Assembly (NCBI GenBank): GCA_019752925.1 | Contig: JAIELP010000011.1 | Location: 41,583-105,582 of the forward strand | Direction of reading: 5' to 3' | DNA: 64,000 nt | Source of the DNA: a bacterium | GTDB lineage: Bacteria > Bdellovibrionota > Bdellovibrionia > Bdellovibrionales > Bdellovibrionaceae | Shown here: piece after piece, positions 1 through 9,530 of the stretch | Layout of the letters: every line of letters begins with the position of its first letter | Numbering within the stretch: position 1 is the first letter of the stretch | Notes under the pieces: model-generated | Told to the model about the DNA's origin: nothing | The model's database searches: none | What the model saw: only the letters and a program-made list of their open reading frames with translations | Program-made: the position numbers and the translations under genes

Positions 1-991
1 AGCTACCTGTTGAATTGCTGTTAACACCAATTCCGAGGTTTTTAATTTTATTTATTTGTAAATTTTTAAAAGAAAACTTTGAGTCTTTGCTAATTGAAAT
101 CCCTGTTAATGCCCCGTTGATATTTAAATTGTTGACCACAACCTCTGAGCTAGAAATTTGCACACCATCGCTTGACGAATTATTAATTTTTACATCTTTA
201 ATTTGACCTTTAGAGTACGATAAAACTCCAACACCACCGCAATTTGTCATATCAACAGCATTCACATCAACATTTGAGTTTTCTGAAATAGCAATCCCCA
301 TAGAAAAATCAGAGCAGTCTCTAATATTAACCTGATCAATACGACCACTTGATTTATAAAAATTAATACCAGCTGACTTATTCACAACAAGATTCTGAAC
401 TTTAACTTGGCTCGACGCTGTCACATGAAGTGCGTAGTTTTTTGAATTTTCTATTTTTAAATCTTCTACAACTACAGGGGCAGAATTGGTCTCAAAAACA
501 CTTAATCCTTTAAAACAATTTTGTATCGAAATATTTTTAATTGTCGCCGATTTTATTCTATCTAGCTCAAGACCACTTATATTTTTTCCTTTGCAATCAA
601 AATTTAAATCACTAGCTTCAAAATCGCCTTTATTAATAGTTAAAAGCTGTCCTAAAGTAACAGATGGGTTCACTGTAAAACTCAATTGGCTTAATTTGAG
701 TTTATGTTCAACCGACTGAAAGCTCACATTTTCAATCATCTCAATAGTAACACCACTTTTGCTCTCACCTCTTATTTCGATATCTTTTTTAAGTGAATAG
801 CGGCCAATTTTGTAATGTCCGTCTTTAAGTAAAACACTATCCCCGTTAGGAATACTGTCTAAGATTTTTTGTAGATCAGAACTATCTGCAGAATTTGTGA
901 TGCTATTAATAACCCATTCTTTAGCTGAAGCTGTTATGTTTGTAAGTGATAACAATACAAAGAGTAAATTACGAATGAACTGGTTTTTCAT
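1..991 (-). CDS. Secreted right-handed beta-helix-like protein (partial, runs off left edge)
   Basis: Open frame from ATG (989-991) to the window edge, absent from the ORF track because no stop is inside the window. Translation starts MKNQFIRNLLFVLLSLTNITASAKEWVI (signal peptide), then many short N/V/I repeats (VKIENSKNYALHV, VDMTNCGGVGVLS, VKINNSSSDGVQIS) typical of pectate-lyase-like beta-helices. Confidence 0.75.
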   Translation of the reverse strand, partial: MKNQFIRNLLFVLLSLTNITASAKEWVINSITNSADSSDLQKILDSIPNGDSVLLKDGHYKIGRYSLKKDIEIRGESKSGVTIEMIENVSFQSVEHKLKLSQLSFTVNPSVTLGQLLTINKGDFEASDLNFDCKGKNISGLELDRIKSATIKNISIQNCFKGLSVFETNSAPVVVEDLKIENSKNYALHVTASSQVKVQNLVVNKSAGINFYKSSGRIDQVNIRDCSDFSMGIAISENSNVDVNAVDMTNCGGVGVLSYSKGQIKDVKINNSSSDGVQISSSEVVVNNLNINGALTGISISKDSKFSFKNLQINKIKNLGIGVNSNSTGS

Positions 992-1071
992 ATAGACTTA
1001 TCGGCCTAAAACTAAAAGGCTTAACTCTATTTACCAAAATGAGACATAATCAAAAATCTTTAAAGCGACAG

Positions 1072-1390
1072 CTATCTAAAACTCATCCAATCTAAATTTG
1101 GAAAATCTGGTACTCCTACAACTGATGCTGGCGTTGATATTTGTTTACTACATCTCTGAATAAAAACTGTATTTATAGCAGATGGCTCTTTCGACTGCAC
1201 ATAAAACTTCTTATAAATCATAGACACATTCGAATAATTCGACTCTTTCATGATTCTCTTAAGTTCTTTTTCAAATTGATTTACATACGGTTCTTTACGA
1301 ACCAACGATAATTCTTCTTCAACAGCAACTTCGGCTGCTCTCTCTAACTGTTCTATAATGATTTCTTTCTGATTGTTCTTGATCTATTGA
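1072..1390 (-). pseudogene. Hypothetical protein remnant (ORF 1072-1305 plus upstream open frame without a good start)
   Basis: The frame stays open upstream of the annotated Met (QKEIIIEQLERAAEVAVEEELSLVRKEPYVNQF) to a TAG near 1385, with no convincing start or signal. Confidence 0.3.
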
Positions 1391-1570
1391 CTGTGTGTTC
1401 TGGTTCGGACTCGAACCTTAATGATTGATACTAAATCTTCGGCTACTTCTACCCAACTCTTGAACTCTACAATTCTACAATTCTACAAAATTAAAACATG
1501 CAAAATCGAAAAAATTCAGAACTCCACCGTAATATCAGCCATTTAAAAATTTTCTTGTTAAGCTTGGAAA

Positions 1571-1588
1571 AAAGGTACGGCGTACCTT

Positions 1589-1590
<2 letters not shown>
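1571..1590 (-). terminator. Intrinsic terminator-like hairpin (original tRNA-fMet downstream flank)
   Basis: Minus strand reads TTAAGGTAC-GCC-GTACCTTTTTT: 7-bp stem, 3-nt loop, T tract. It lies immediately beyond the partial tRNA copy. Confidence 0.55.
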
Positions 1591-1639
<49 letters not shown>

Positions 1640-1685
1640 ATTGTTTTCACACTTTTTCGCAAGCCTGTCAAATCATTAAGAAAAC

Positions 1686-2381
1686 TTAATAATAACTGAT
1701 ATTTAGAGCCGAAATCCATTTGGAATTATTTGTAACGATTTGGCTTATTTTTTTCAATTTATCTAGATCTTTGACTACAATAATTCGCCCATCATAAGCA
1801 ATCACATTTTCTTTTTTCAAATCTGTCATAACGCGAATTACAGTTTCGTCGGCCATGAATAGTATGCTCGAGATAACATTTTTAGGTATTTCAGATTTAA
1901 ATTTATAGCAACCGTTAGGATCAATATCAGAATATTTCATCGCTGTAAAAAATAAAAATTCAGCCACTCGTTCGAATGACGTTTTATCTTTAACTTTAAA
2001 ACTATTAGATTCTGCTTTGGAGAGTTCCGTCGAAATTTTAATAATTAGCGAGCGTGAAAAATCAAAATTTTCAGACATCAAACGAACAATTTCCTTTGTG
2101 GAAATAAATATTAACTGAGCGTTCTCCGATATTACTTCTGCTGTTCCAAGAAAATCTCTCTGAATAAAAATACTTCGATGACCAACGGTATCTAAAGGCA
2201 TCGTTAATCTTGTAAAAATGACTTTTCCTGACTGATCTAACTAGGTGACTTTAATTAAACCCTCAACGACGAAATATATACCATTAACCGCATCACCTTG
2301 GCGAAAGATAATATCCGCTTTTTTTAAAAAAATAGCGTCATTTTTGAGATCTAAAATTATTTTATTAAACTGTTGCAACAC
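1686..2381 (-). pseudogene. CRP/FNR-family regulator interrupted by in-frame TAG
   Basis: ORF 1686-2201 (TVGHRSIFIQ...MADETVIRVMTDLKKE) continues upstream in frame as VLQQFNKIILDLKNDAIFLKKADIIFRQGDAVNGIYFVVEGLIKVT*LDQSGKVIFTRLTMPLDTVGHRSIF. It aligns with the intact paralog at 41022-41723, where the stop falls on a Gln codon. Confidence 0.8.
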
Positions 2382-2393
2382 TTTATTAACTTT

Positions 2394-4022
2394 CTATATA
2401 ATTACATTTATCACAGTTTGTAGATTTGATTCTAGAGCTATTTGCAAATGTTGCTTCAACTCTTCAGTCGTTCGACTCTGATACCCAATAAATCCAAAAA
2501 TATCAGCTATTTTTTCATACTTAATGTTTTCTTTAAAAGTTAAAAATGGTAGATCCTGAGATTGCGACAAACTCACATCAAAAAATTGATCTTTTACATT
2601 TTGAGCTATTGAAAACATACCACGATTATTTAAAATCAGGGTAATGATGGGTATATTATATTGATTAGCAACCGCATGATAGGCCAATGGATTACCGAAA
2701 TAGTACGCGCCATCACCAACAACATTGATTACAGTTTTTTCTGGTTGCATTATTCCTAGACCTAAAGCGACACCACAAGCCCAACCCAATCCCGAAGCTG
2801 AACCTGTTCTGTAATAACATCCAAAATGATCCATTGGTATATTATCCGTCGGCAGACCTAATTCATTGATTAATATTAAATTATCATTCCACAGTTCTGC
2901 CAAAACTTTCTCAACATCTTGTTTTGTCATTTTTGAATGATCTATTTTAAATTCAATTTTCTGAGAATCTATTAGAGACCAAAGTTTATTCATTTTTTGA
3001 TTTTGATCTTTAATCAGAAAATTAAGACGCTCAAGAGCAAAACCAACGTTGCTGTAAATATTTAAATCAGATCTAAAACCGCGAATGGGTATGCTATTAA
3101 ATAGTGGCTGAGGTGAGATATGTACAACTTGACACTCTGGTGAAGGAATATACTTGGAAGGAATCCAAGGAACATCAATATCTAAACATAAAATAAGGTC
3201 TGCCGATTTAATAATACTTGTTTCATTTGATGAAATTTTTTCTGGCCGACTCAATAATCCATGATTGTACTGAGCGTTGGGTGTAATCATCGGAATGTTG
3301 GTTAAATCGATAAATGCACCTAATTCACAGAAGGCTGCCCTCTCTTTTCCAGCAGTGTTTGTAATGATCAGTGGACGCTTTGACTTTTGAATGAGTTCTA
3401 AAACTTTTTCTAAATGTTGATCGCTCGTAGTCAAAATACTACTTTTAAATGGCATGAATTGCAAATTTTGATCAACCTCGACATCGTCTAAAAGCATTTC
3501 GCGCGGAATTGTCAAATAAACTGGGCCACGTGGTTCTTCCATAGCTATGCTGATTGCCCGATGAACAACATCCTGTAACATTTTTGGATCACGTAATTCA
3601 TAATCCCATTTCACAAATTCACGAATCGGAGAGGCTTGATCAAATGATTCTTGCGCCCAATGTATAAATAAATCACGTGAACCGTGATTCCCTTTTTCTG
3701 AAGTCGCTGTTCTTCCTGCGATAAGCAAAAGGGGGATTTGCATTCTTTGAGCATTCATCACTGCGGCCGCACAATTTAAAGTACCTATCGTCGAATGAAC
3801 CATAACGGCCTGAAGTCTTCCACTGGCTAAATAACAACCATAAGCCATATTTACAGCTAAATATTCATGAGCAACTGTGAGCGGCTTGATTTTTAAAGAC
3901 TCAGAATCATAAGAAAACTTTTCGATGACTGTTGCAAATTCAGTTCCTGCGACACCAATCAGATAATCAACATGGTTTTTATCAAGAAGATCAACTAAGT
4001 GATGTCCAACTTTTTTTTTCAT
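2394..4022 (-). CDS. Thiamine-diphosphate-dependent enzyme (acetolactate synthase / benzoylformate decarboxylase-like)
   Basis: Active-site VAHEYLAVNMAYG, ThDP-binding VGDGAYYFGNPLAYHAVANQYNIPIITLILNNRG, three-domain length of 542 aa. Confidence 0.85.
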   Translation of the reverse strand: MKKKVGHHLVDLLDKNHVDYLIGVAGTEFATVIEKFSYDSESLKIKPLTVAHEYLAVNMAYGCYLASGRLQAVMVHSTIGTLNCAAAVMNAQRMQIPLLLIAGRTATSEKGNHGSRDLFIHWAQESFDQASPIREFVKWDYELRDPKMLQDVVHRAISIAMEEPRGPVYLTIPREMLLDDVEVDQNLQFMPFKSSILTTSDQHLEKVLELIQKSKRPLIITNTAGKERAAFCELGAFIDLTNIPMITPNAQYNHGLLSRPEKISSNETSIIKSADLILCLDIDVPWIPSKYIPSPECQVVHISPQPLFNSIPIRGFRSDLNIYSNVGFALERLNFLIKDQNQKMNKLWSLIDSQKIEFKIDHSKMTKQDVEKVLAELWNDNLILINELGLPTDNIPMDHFGCYYRTGSASGLGWACGVALGLGIMQPEKTVINVVGDGAYYFGNPLAYHAVANQYNIPIITLILNNRGMFSIAQNVKDQFFDVSLSQSQDLPFLTFKENIKYEKIADIFGFIGYQSRTTEELKQHLQIALESNLQTVINVII

Positions 4023-4627
4023 TCAAAAAAACCATCAAGCTCTTGAAAAAGAACCACCTCTGAGAAATAGGCTTGAAATATTTCTAAACAATTTTGATGC
4101 AATTTGGGGTCTATTCCAGCAACTGCATCTTGAACGACGATCATTTCAAAATCTCTGGCATAAGCATCACGGATAGTGTGCGCAACGCAAAATTCTGTAT
4201 TGCAACCAGCAATAATCAAATTTCGAATGCCAAGCATTTTTAATTTTGTTTCCAAATTTGTATCGAAGAACAAAGAAGCTCTGTGTTTTTCAATAATGAA
4301 ATCCTTTGGGTGGCACAGATGTTTAATTTTGTCATATAAATCAATTTCAAAAGTCCCCCTGAGGCACGGCGTGAACTTTTGTTTTTGCATATGCGTTTTT
4401 AGTTTTTTATTTTTACGAGTTAGATCACCTTCAAAATGAATTTGCTGAGACCAAAAAATAGGGATTTTATGATTCCGAGAAAAATCGACTAAATTTTCAA
4501 AAATAGGAATATTTTTTTGACGATTTTCAACGCCGACATTTTTACCCATTTGACTCTCTGGGTGATAAAATCCGTTTTGAATATCTATCATCAGTAATGC
4601 AGTTTCAGTATATTTTATTTTACTCAT
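4019..4627 (-). CDS. Isochorismatase-family cysteine hydrolase
   Basis: ALLMIDIQNGFYHP, IIEKHRASLFFDTNL, LIIAGCNTEFCVAHTIRDAYARDF: Asp/Lys/Cys triad. 4-nt overlap with the ThDP gene. Confidence 0.85.
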   Translation of the reverse strand: MSKIKYTETALLMIDIQNGFYHPESQMGKNVGVENRQKNIPIFENLVDFSRNHKIPIFWSQQIHFEGDLTRKNKKLKTHMQKQKFTPCLRGTFEIDLYDKIKHLCHPKDFIIEKHRASLFFDTNLETKLKMLGIRNLIIAGCNTEFCVAHTIRDAYARDFEMIVVQDAVAGIDPKLHQNCLEIFQAYFSEVVLFQELDGFFE

Positions 4628-4644
4628 CTATTATACTCTTCATC

Positions 4645-5829
4645 TTAAAAGTAAGTACTTTTCCAAAAAGAATCCAAAACTTCACCATTTTGTGTTTTTT
4701 GTTGTTCTCGGAATAAATTAAGTTTAGCAACAAGCGTCGCATCACTAATAGAATGCAGATAACTACTTTCTGACCCATTTATATTTTCATGACAGTGCCA
4801 AGACCAACTTGGAACAACAACGATATCTTTGGGTCCCCATTCAAACTTTTGGCCATCGATCCATATAATTCCACGACCTTCAACGCCGACGTAAATCGTT
4901 TGACTTGTATGACGATGTTCTAAAGTTTTTAATCCTGGCGTCAGCATTTGAGAAAAAATTGACATTGATGGACCGACACTTTTTAACGTTTGACTATTTG
5001 TAAACTCAATCATCGCACCGTCATACAAACTATGCTCTGACGAGTTCATTCTCAGCAGTAAATCCTTCATCGTTGACCATTTTAAATAATTAAAATCGGA
5101 TGTATTTCTTGTGCGCGGATTACCGCAGACTCGCGTATCCGATCGCCTTTCGACTACATCATTATAATTTTTAATTTTATATGGAGAACTGTGCTGATCG
5201 CGAGACCCAGTGACCGTCTCGTAGTCAAACTCCCAAAGTGAAACACCCAAATATTGTAATAATGGAATATCTAATACATCCAGAAACAATAAATCTGTTT
5301 GTCCTGAATTTCCATGATCATGCCATGGAAATTGACCCGTAAAAATAATATCACCAGGCGAAAAATCGACGTTTTCATTTCCAACAGTCGTCCACCCTTT
5401 TCCTTCAAAAATAAAACGAGTCGCACAAGGAGTATGCCTGTGTGAAGGTGTCGATTCCCCTGGCCTGATCAACTGAAAGTCAGCAAAAAATGTGGATGTT
5501 AAAGCATATTGATCATCTAGGCCTGGGTTTGTCAGCGCGATCACGCGTCGATCATAATTCAATTGGCCATGTCCTAGTCCTATTAATTCACCAGATTCTT
5601 GAATGACAGATTTTAATTCATCCCAATTCCAACGGCAGGCCAATACATTATTCACTGGTTTTGTTGGCCAGTAAGGTCTTGGTCTCAACTTATTCTCATC
5701 GTAAGAATAACCTTCAGCAAGGTTTAAACCTCTTAATTTTTTATGAAATTCAAGACGCTTTTGATTTGAACTAAATGCACTTTCATTTTCAATTTTAATC
5801 ATGATAAAACTCCAGAATGATCTTCCCAA
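4645..5829 (-). CDS. Bicupin, gentisate 1,2-dioxygenase-like
   Basis: Two cupin halves: LIRPGESTPSHRHTPCATRFIFEGKGWTTV...GDIIFTGQFPWHDHGN and LTPGLKTLEHRHTSQTIYVGVEGRGIIWIDG. True start may be the Met at 5802. Confidence 0.8.
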   Translation of the reverse strand: MGRSFWSFIMIKIENESAFSSNQKRLEFHKKLRGLNLAEGYSYDENKLRPRPYWPTKPVNNVLACRWNWDELKSVIQESGELIGLGHGQLNYDRRVIALTNPGLDDQYALTSTFFADFQLIRPGESTPSHRHTPCATRFIFEGKGWTTVGNENVDFSPGDIIFTGQFPWHDHGNSGQTDLLFLDVLDIPLLQYLGVSLWEFDYETVTGSRDQHSSPYKIKNYNDVVERRSDTRVCGNPRTRNTSDFNYLKWSTMKDLLLRMNSSEHSLYDGAMIEFTNSQTLKSVGPSMSIFSQMLTPGLKTLEHRHTSQTIYVGVEGRGIIWIDGQKFEWGPKDIVVVPSWSWHCHENINGSESSYLHSISDATLVAKLNLFREQQKTQNGEVLDSFWKSTYF

Positions 5830-6575
5830 CGTTGATTTAAATTGTTCACTAACGTTTTTAAAAATAATTTTTCAATGGCCGTCTGAAAATAAGATAAATC
5901 AATAATTTCAGTAACCCCAGGAATGATCCAAGAATTCAGTGATAACACTTCTTTATTAAAATCAAGACTATAACAAATTTCTTCGAGCGTTCCTGTTCCG
6001 CCCTTTAAGGCCAAAATCAAATCTGCTGTTTGAGCGATAATATAATTTCTTGCTATACCAATTCCGCTCGGGATAACAATATCAACATACGGGTTCGCAT
6101 CTTGCTTTTGACTGCCAGTCAAAATACCGAGTGTTTGTCCATCATTACTCTTTGCTCCTTCGTGAGCTCGACTCATGACACCAGATAATCCGCCAGTTAA
6201 TGTAATAAAGCCCATTTCCGCAATGACCTGACCCGCTTGATAGGCTAAATCTCTGACAATAATATCGAATTTATCACTGCCTTCCCTGCAACCAATAACA
6301 CCAACTATGATTTTTTGTTTAAAAAAATAATTTGAAATATTTTTCAAAAAATATTTTTGAGAAAGATCAATATTTTTTCTTTGGCTTGTTTTATAAAAAT
6401 GAATTGAATAAAAATTCTGAAAATCCGCATTTAAAAAGTAGTGATGAGAGGCGATTTTATCACCTTGCTTCAATTGAAACAGATTTTTATCGATGTCGTT
6501 TGATACAATATCTATTGATAAAATCTCAGAATCTGAAAAACCGACCTCAATGATTCGATGTTTTCTATCAATCAT
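5799..6575 (-). CDS. LOG-family (TIGR00725-like) protein with ~90-aa N-terminal extension
   Basis: GVIGCREGSDK, FITLTGGLSGVMSRAHEGA, LALKGGTGTLEEICYSLDF (GGxGTxxE motif of the LOG/lysine decarboxylase-like family). Confidence 0.75.
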   Translation of the reverse strand: MIDRKHRIIEVGFSDSEILSIDIVSNDIDKNLFQLKQGDKIASHHYFLNADFQNFYSIHFYKTSQRKNIDLSQKYFLKNISNYFFKQKIIVGVIGCREGSDKFDIIVRDLAYQAGQVIAEMGFITLTGGLSGVMSRAHEGAKSNDGQTLGILTGSQKQDANPYVDIVIPSGIGIARNYIIAQTADLILALKGGTGTLEEICYSLDFNKEVLSLNSWIIPGVTEIIDLSYFQTAIEKLFLKTLVNNLNQRWEDHSGVLS

Positions 6576-7975
6576 TATTTCTGCAGTCCTTGAATATGTT
6601 GGCCCTGTGCAGTTTCTACGATTTCATCATTTTCAACGACAATAACGCCGTTGACGATTGTTTTTACAACGGCACCTTTTCCCGTCATGCCTTCCCAAAG
6701 TGAATAATTATTGTGCCCTTTGTATCTGTGTAACCCTAACTTATATGATTTTTCTAAATCGACCAAAACTAAATCAGCATCATACCCAATTTTAATTTGT
6801 CCTTTACGATCGCCAAACCCAAAATGTTTTGCAGGTAATTCTGATGTGACTTTCACTAATTCTGGTAGTGTAATTTTACCTTTTGAATATCCTTCACCAA
6901 GCAATAAAGACATACTGTCAGGTGTTTGAATATTTAATCCAGGACGAGCCTCCCAAAAAGCCTGACCATCTTTATATTTTGACGTATAAGGAATAGAATC
7001 TGTTCCAATAGCCGTAATCAAACCACTTTTAATCGCATTCCATAATACATCTTGATCTGATTGATAACGAATCGGTGGCTGAATTTTACCATAAATTCCA
7101 ATGTTTTTATCAACCATCTTATGAACTGTCGTCGATAAAAAACCAACACATGTCTCTGCGATTATCGGGTAATTGTCTTTTTTAAGTTTTTCAATAAACT
7201 CAATAGTATGTGCTTTTGAGATGTGAACAACATACAGAGGTATATCAAATTGTTTTGCAATCACGCCGTACTGATAGACTTGAACACTTTCAGACCACTC
7301 TGGACTGTGAGCTGCCCAATCAAGTAAACTTTCCTGTCCAGCTGCCTTAAATCGATCTGCCAACATAAACCGAACTGTTGGTTCTTCGGCGTGAATCATC
7401 ATGATCGGTTTTTGTTTCAATAAATTCGCCTGCTCCATACACTGATAAAATAATGATGGCGGAATACCCTCTGGACTCATTCCCATTTTTTCTGCCAAAC
7501 AACCACAGTAGCCCGTATAAAATTTAAATGAAGTACACCCTTCATGCGCTGCAGCGAGGATTTGTTTTGAATGATGATCTTTTGTAACTACACAAGTAAT
7601 CTTAAAATTCGTATGAGAGTTATTAGCCGCAACAGAAACTGTTTTTCTGTAACTTTCATCCAAAGAATCAGGCGATAGAACTGTTGTTGTTGCAATTGAT
7701 GTGACACCACCTAATAAACAATCTTGAGTATCTTTTTTGAAACTCTCCTGCATATATTCATAAGTTCTCGAGTCACCGCTTCCCAAATGGCAATGCGGAT
7801 CGAACATTCCGGGTAGCAAATGCAATCCATTTGCATCAATTTCACGATATGACTTAGGACATTCTGTCGAATTTAAAATAGAAAATATTTTTCCTGACTT
7901 TATACCTACGTTAACATCAGATTCAATTCCCACAGAAGACACGACATTTACATTTTTAATCAGTAGATCTAGCAT
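6575..7975 (-). CDS. Cyclic amidohydrolase, dihydropyrimidinase/hydantoinase-like
   Basis: Metal motifs MFDPHCHLG, SFKFYTGY (carboxylysine), MIHAEEP, VVHISKA, AIGTDSIPY all present. Confidence 0.85.
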   Translation of the reverse strand: MLDLLIKNVNVVSSVGIESDVNVGIKSGKIFSILNSTECPKSYREIDANGLHLLPGMFDPHCHLGSGDSRTYEYMQESFKKDTQDCLLGGVTSIATTTVLSPDSLDESYRKTVSVAANNSHTNFKITCVVTKDHHSKQILAAAHEGCTSFKFYTGYCGCLAEKMGMSPEGIPPSLFYQCMEQANLLKQKPIMMIHAEEPTVRFMLADRFKAAGQESLLDWAAHSPEWSESVQVYQYGVIAKQFDIPLYVVHISKAHTIEFIEKLKKDNYPIIAETCVGFLSTTVHKMVDKNIGIYGKIQPPIRYQSDQDVLWNAIKSGLITAIGTDSIPYTSKYKDGQAFWEARPGLNIQTPDSMSLLLGEGYSKGKITLPELVKVTSELPAKHFGFGDRKGQIKIGYDADLVLVDLEKSYKLGLHRYKGHNNYSLWEGMTGKGAVVKTIVNGVIVVENDEIVETAQGQHIQGLQK

Positions 7976-8256
7976 GATTTCTCCAAATAGTTCATAAACA
8001 GTTCTTGAATAAATTTTTTGGTTTCAAATTCTTTTTGAATAGCCATATTAGAATCACTTAAACCAGTCGATTTTAATTCACAAATTCTGTCGTCACACAT
8101 CTTAATCACAAGTTGAGCAACATTTTTTTTCTCTACTTCGCCACGCGCAGAGGCTTGATCGATAACCAACCAAGCCTGGATGGGACCATGTGTATGCACA
8201 GTACATCCCTGCACAGCCTGCCGTAATCGATTTGCAAATTCTAACTCTTTACTCAT
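7969..8256 (-). CDS. Conserved-looking small hypothetical protein of the operon
   Basis: 95 aa, overlaps both neighbours (7 nt and 4 nt), implying translational coupling. Confidence 0.6.
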   Translation of the reverse strand: MSKELEFANRLRQAVQGCTVHTHGPIQAWLVIDQASARGEVEKKNVAQLVIKMCDDRICELKSTGLSDSNMAIQKEFETKKFIQELFMNYLEKSC

Positions 8257-8900
8257 ACTCCAAAAACTGGTCTTTTACCGTAGGCTGTATTTAAAAAATC
8301 TTGTCGAAACTGTCCTTGTTTAAGAGCTCCTCGGAAGCCTTGAACGGTGACGACTTCTTGAGCCGGGGCATTTGATTTACAAACAAGACAAGTGTGTGTG
8401 GATTGCAGAATTAAACCAACTCCAGCTGGCTCTAGAACTGTTTCTAAAACATCTAACGTCTGCTTTAAAAGTCTTTCATTGAGTTGCGGTTGACGAGCTA
8501 AATAATTAAGTCCTTTCTTCACTTTAGAATATCCTGTGATTTTTTCATTAGGAATATAAGCAAAATGAGCTATCCCTAAAGCTGGTGCCAAATGATGCTC
8601 ACACAGACTGACATAATGACAGTCTGTTACGATGACTAAATCATCAACTAACTTTTCGCCCTTTTCATCTCGATTTGAAAAACATTTCCATGGAATTTCA
8701 ATATCACACCAAGGTGCATTGATAATATCCTGATACATTTCAGCCACTCGGCGCGGCGTATTGTCCATCACTTCTTGCTTTTGGTCTTGACCAAGACCTT
8801 TCAATAAAAGCCGTACTCCGTCTTCGATTTGACCAAGACTCACTTTTTTAGGTGGTAATAAAGGTCCTGCGTTAAATTCTTTGCTGCTCAAATCACTCAT
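8253..8900 (-). CDS. folE: GTP cyclohydrolase I-like, divergent
   Basis: VSLCEHHLAPALGIAHFAYIPNEKITGYSKVKKGLNYLARQPQLNERL and STHTCLVCKSN: Zn ligands CEHH and HxC retained. Confidence 0.88.
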   Translation of the reverse strand: MSDLSSKEFNAGPLLPPKKVSLGQIEDGVRLLLKGLGQDQKQEVMDNTPRRVAEMYQDIINAPWCDIEIPWKCFSNRDEKGEKLVDDLVIVTDCHYVSLCEHHLAPALGIAHFAYIPNEKITGYSKVKKGLNYLARQPQLNERLLKQTLDVLETVLEPAGVGLILQSTHTCLVCKSNAPAQEVVTVQGFRGALKQGQFRQDFLNTAYGKRPVFGV

Positions 8901-8937
8901 CGAATTACTCCTTATTTCTTTTATTTTTTGATTTCGT

Positions 8938-9420
8938 TTAATATCTAATTTTATCTTGTTTTAAATCCCACTCTTTAAATGAGATTTCGGATTCTGCCTT
9001 TAAAAGCTGAGTCATTGGAATTTTACGATCTTGAATTTTTAAATTAATTTCCTGGTATATATAAGAATCATCAAATTTATATTTCGCAGCAATTTCTCGG
9101 TCACTAGCATAGTATATTTTTGAAATTCTGGCCCAGTAAGCCGCTGCTAAACACATTGGACATGGTTCGCAAGACGTATAAAGAATTGCATCTTCTAGTT
9201 TAAAATGTCCCGTCTGCTGACACGCATGTCGAATCGCTGAAACCTCGGCATGAGCGGTTGGATCTTTTTGTGAGGTCACTTTGTTCCAACCTTCGCCAAT
9301 GATCTTGTTGTCTTTGACGATGACGGCACCGAATGGACCACCTTCATTTAACTTCATCTTTTGAACAGAAAGTTCAATCGCTCTTTTCATAAATTGTTCG
9401 TGTGTGTTCATTTCTTGCAT
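8938..9420 (-). CDS. CMP/dCMP-type nucleoside deaminase (guanine/cytosine deaminase-like)
   Basis: HAEVSAIRHAC and SCEPCPMCLAAAYWA (HAE...PCxxC zinc deaminase motif). Confidence 0.88.
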   Translation of the reverse strand: MQEMNTHEQFMKRAIELSVQKMKLNEGGPFGAVIVKDNKIIGEGWNKVTSQKDPTAHAEVSAIRHACQQTGHFKLEDAILYTSCEPCPMCLAAAYWARISKIYYASDREIAAKYKFDDSYIYQEINLKIQDRKIPMTQLLKAESEISFKEWDLKQDKIRY

Positions 9421-9454
9421 CAGAAAATTAAATTATAAATAAGACACCTAAACA

Positions 9455-9472
9455 ACCTGATACAGATCAGGT
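9455..9472. promoter_or_regulatory. Palindrome ACCTGATACAGATCAGGT, FNR/CRP-type box
   Basis: 6-bp perfect inverted repeat with an internal TGAT-N4-ATCA core, placed between divergent deaminase (-) and NUDIX (+) genes. Confidence 0.65.
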
Positions 9473-9530
9473 CGATGTCATCAACTAACGACAGTTTATC
9501 TTTGACAAGATGCCATAACTTAAAAATACT

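Noticed and set aside
2245-2481. Plus-strand 78-aa ORF
   Set aside because: Antisense to the CRP/FNR pseudogene and ThDP gene end; no support.
8253-8900. Plain housekeeping folate gene
   Set aside because: Provisionally set aside because it lies in a mobile island, is divergent around the active site and is coupled to non-folate enzymes. Needs confirmation of a second folE.
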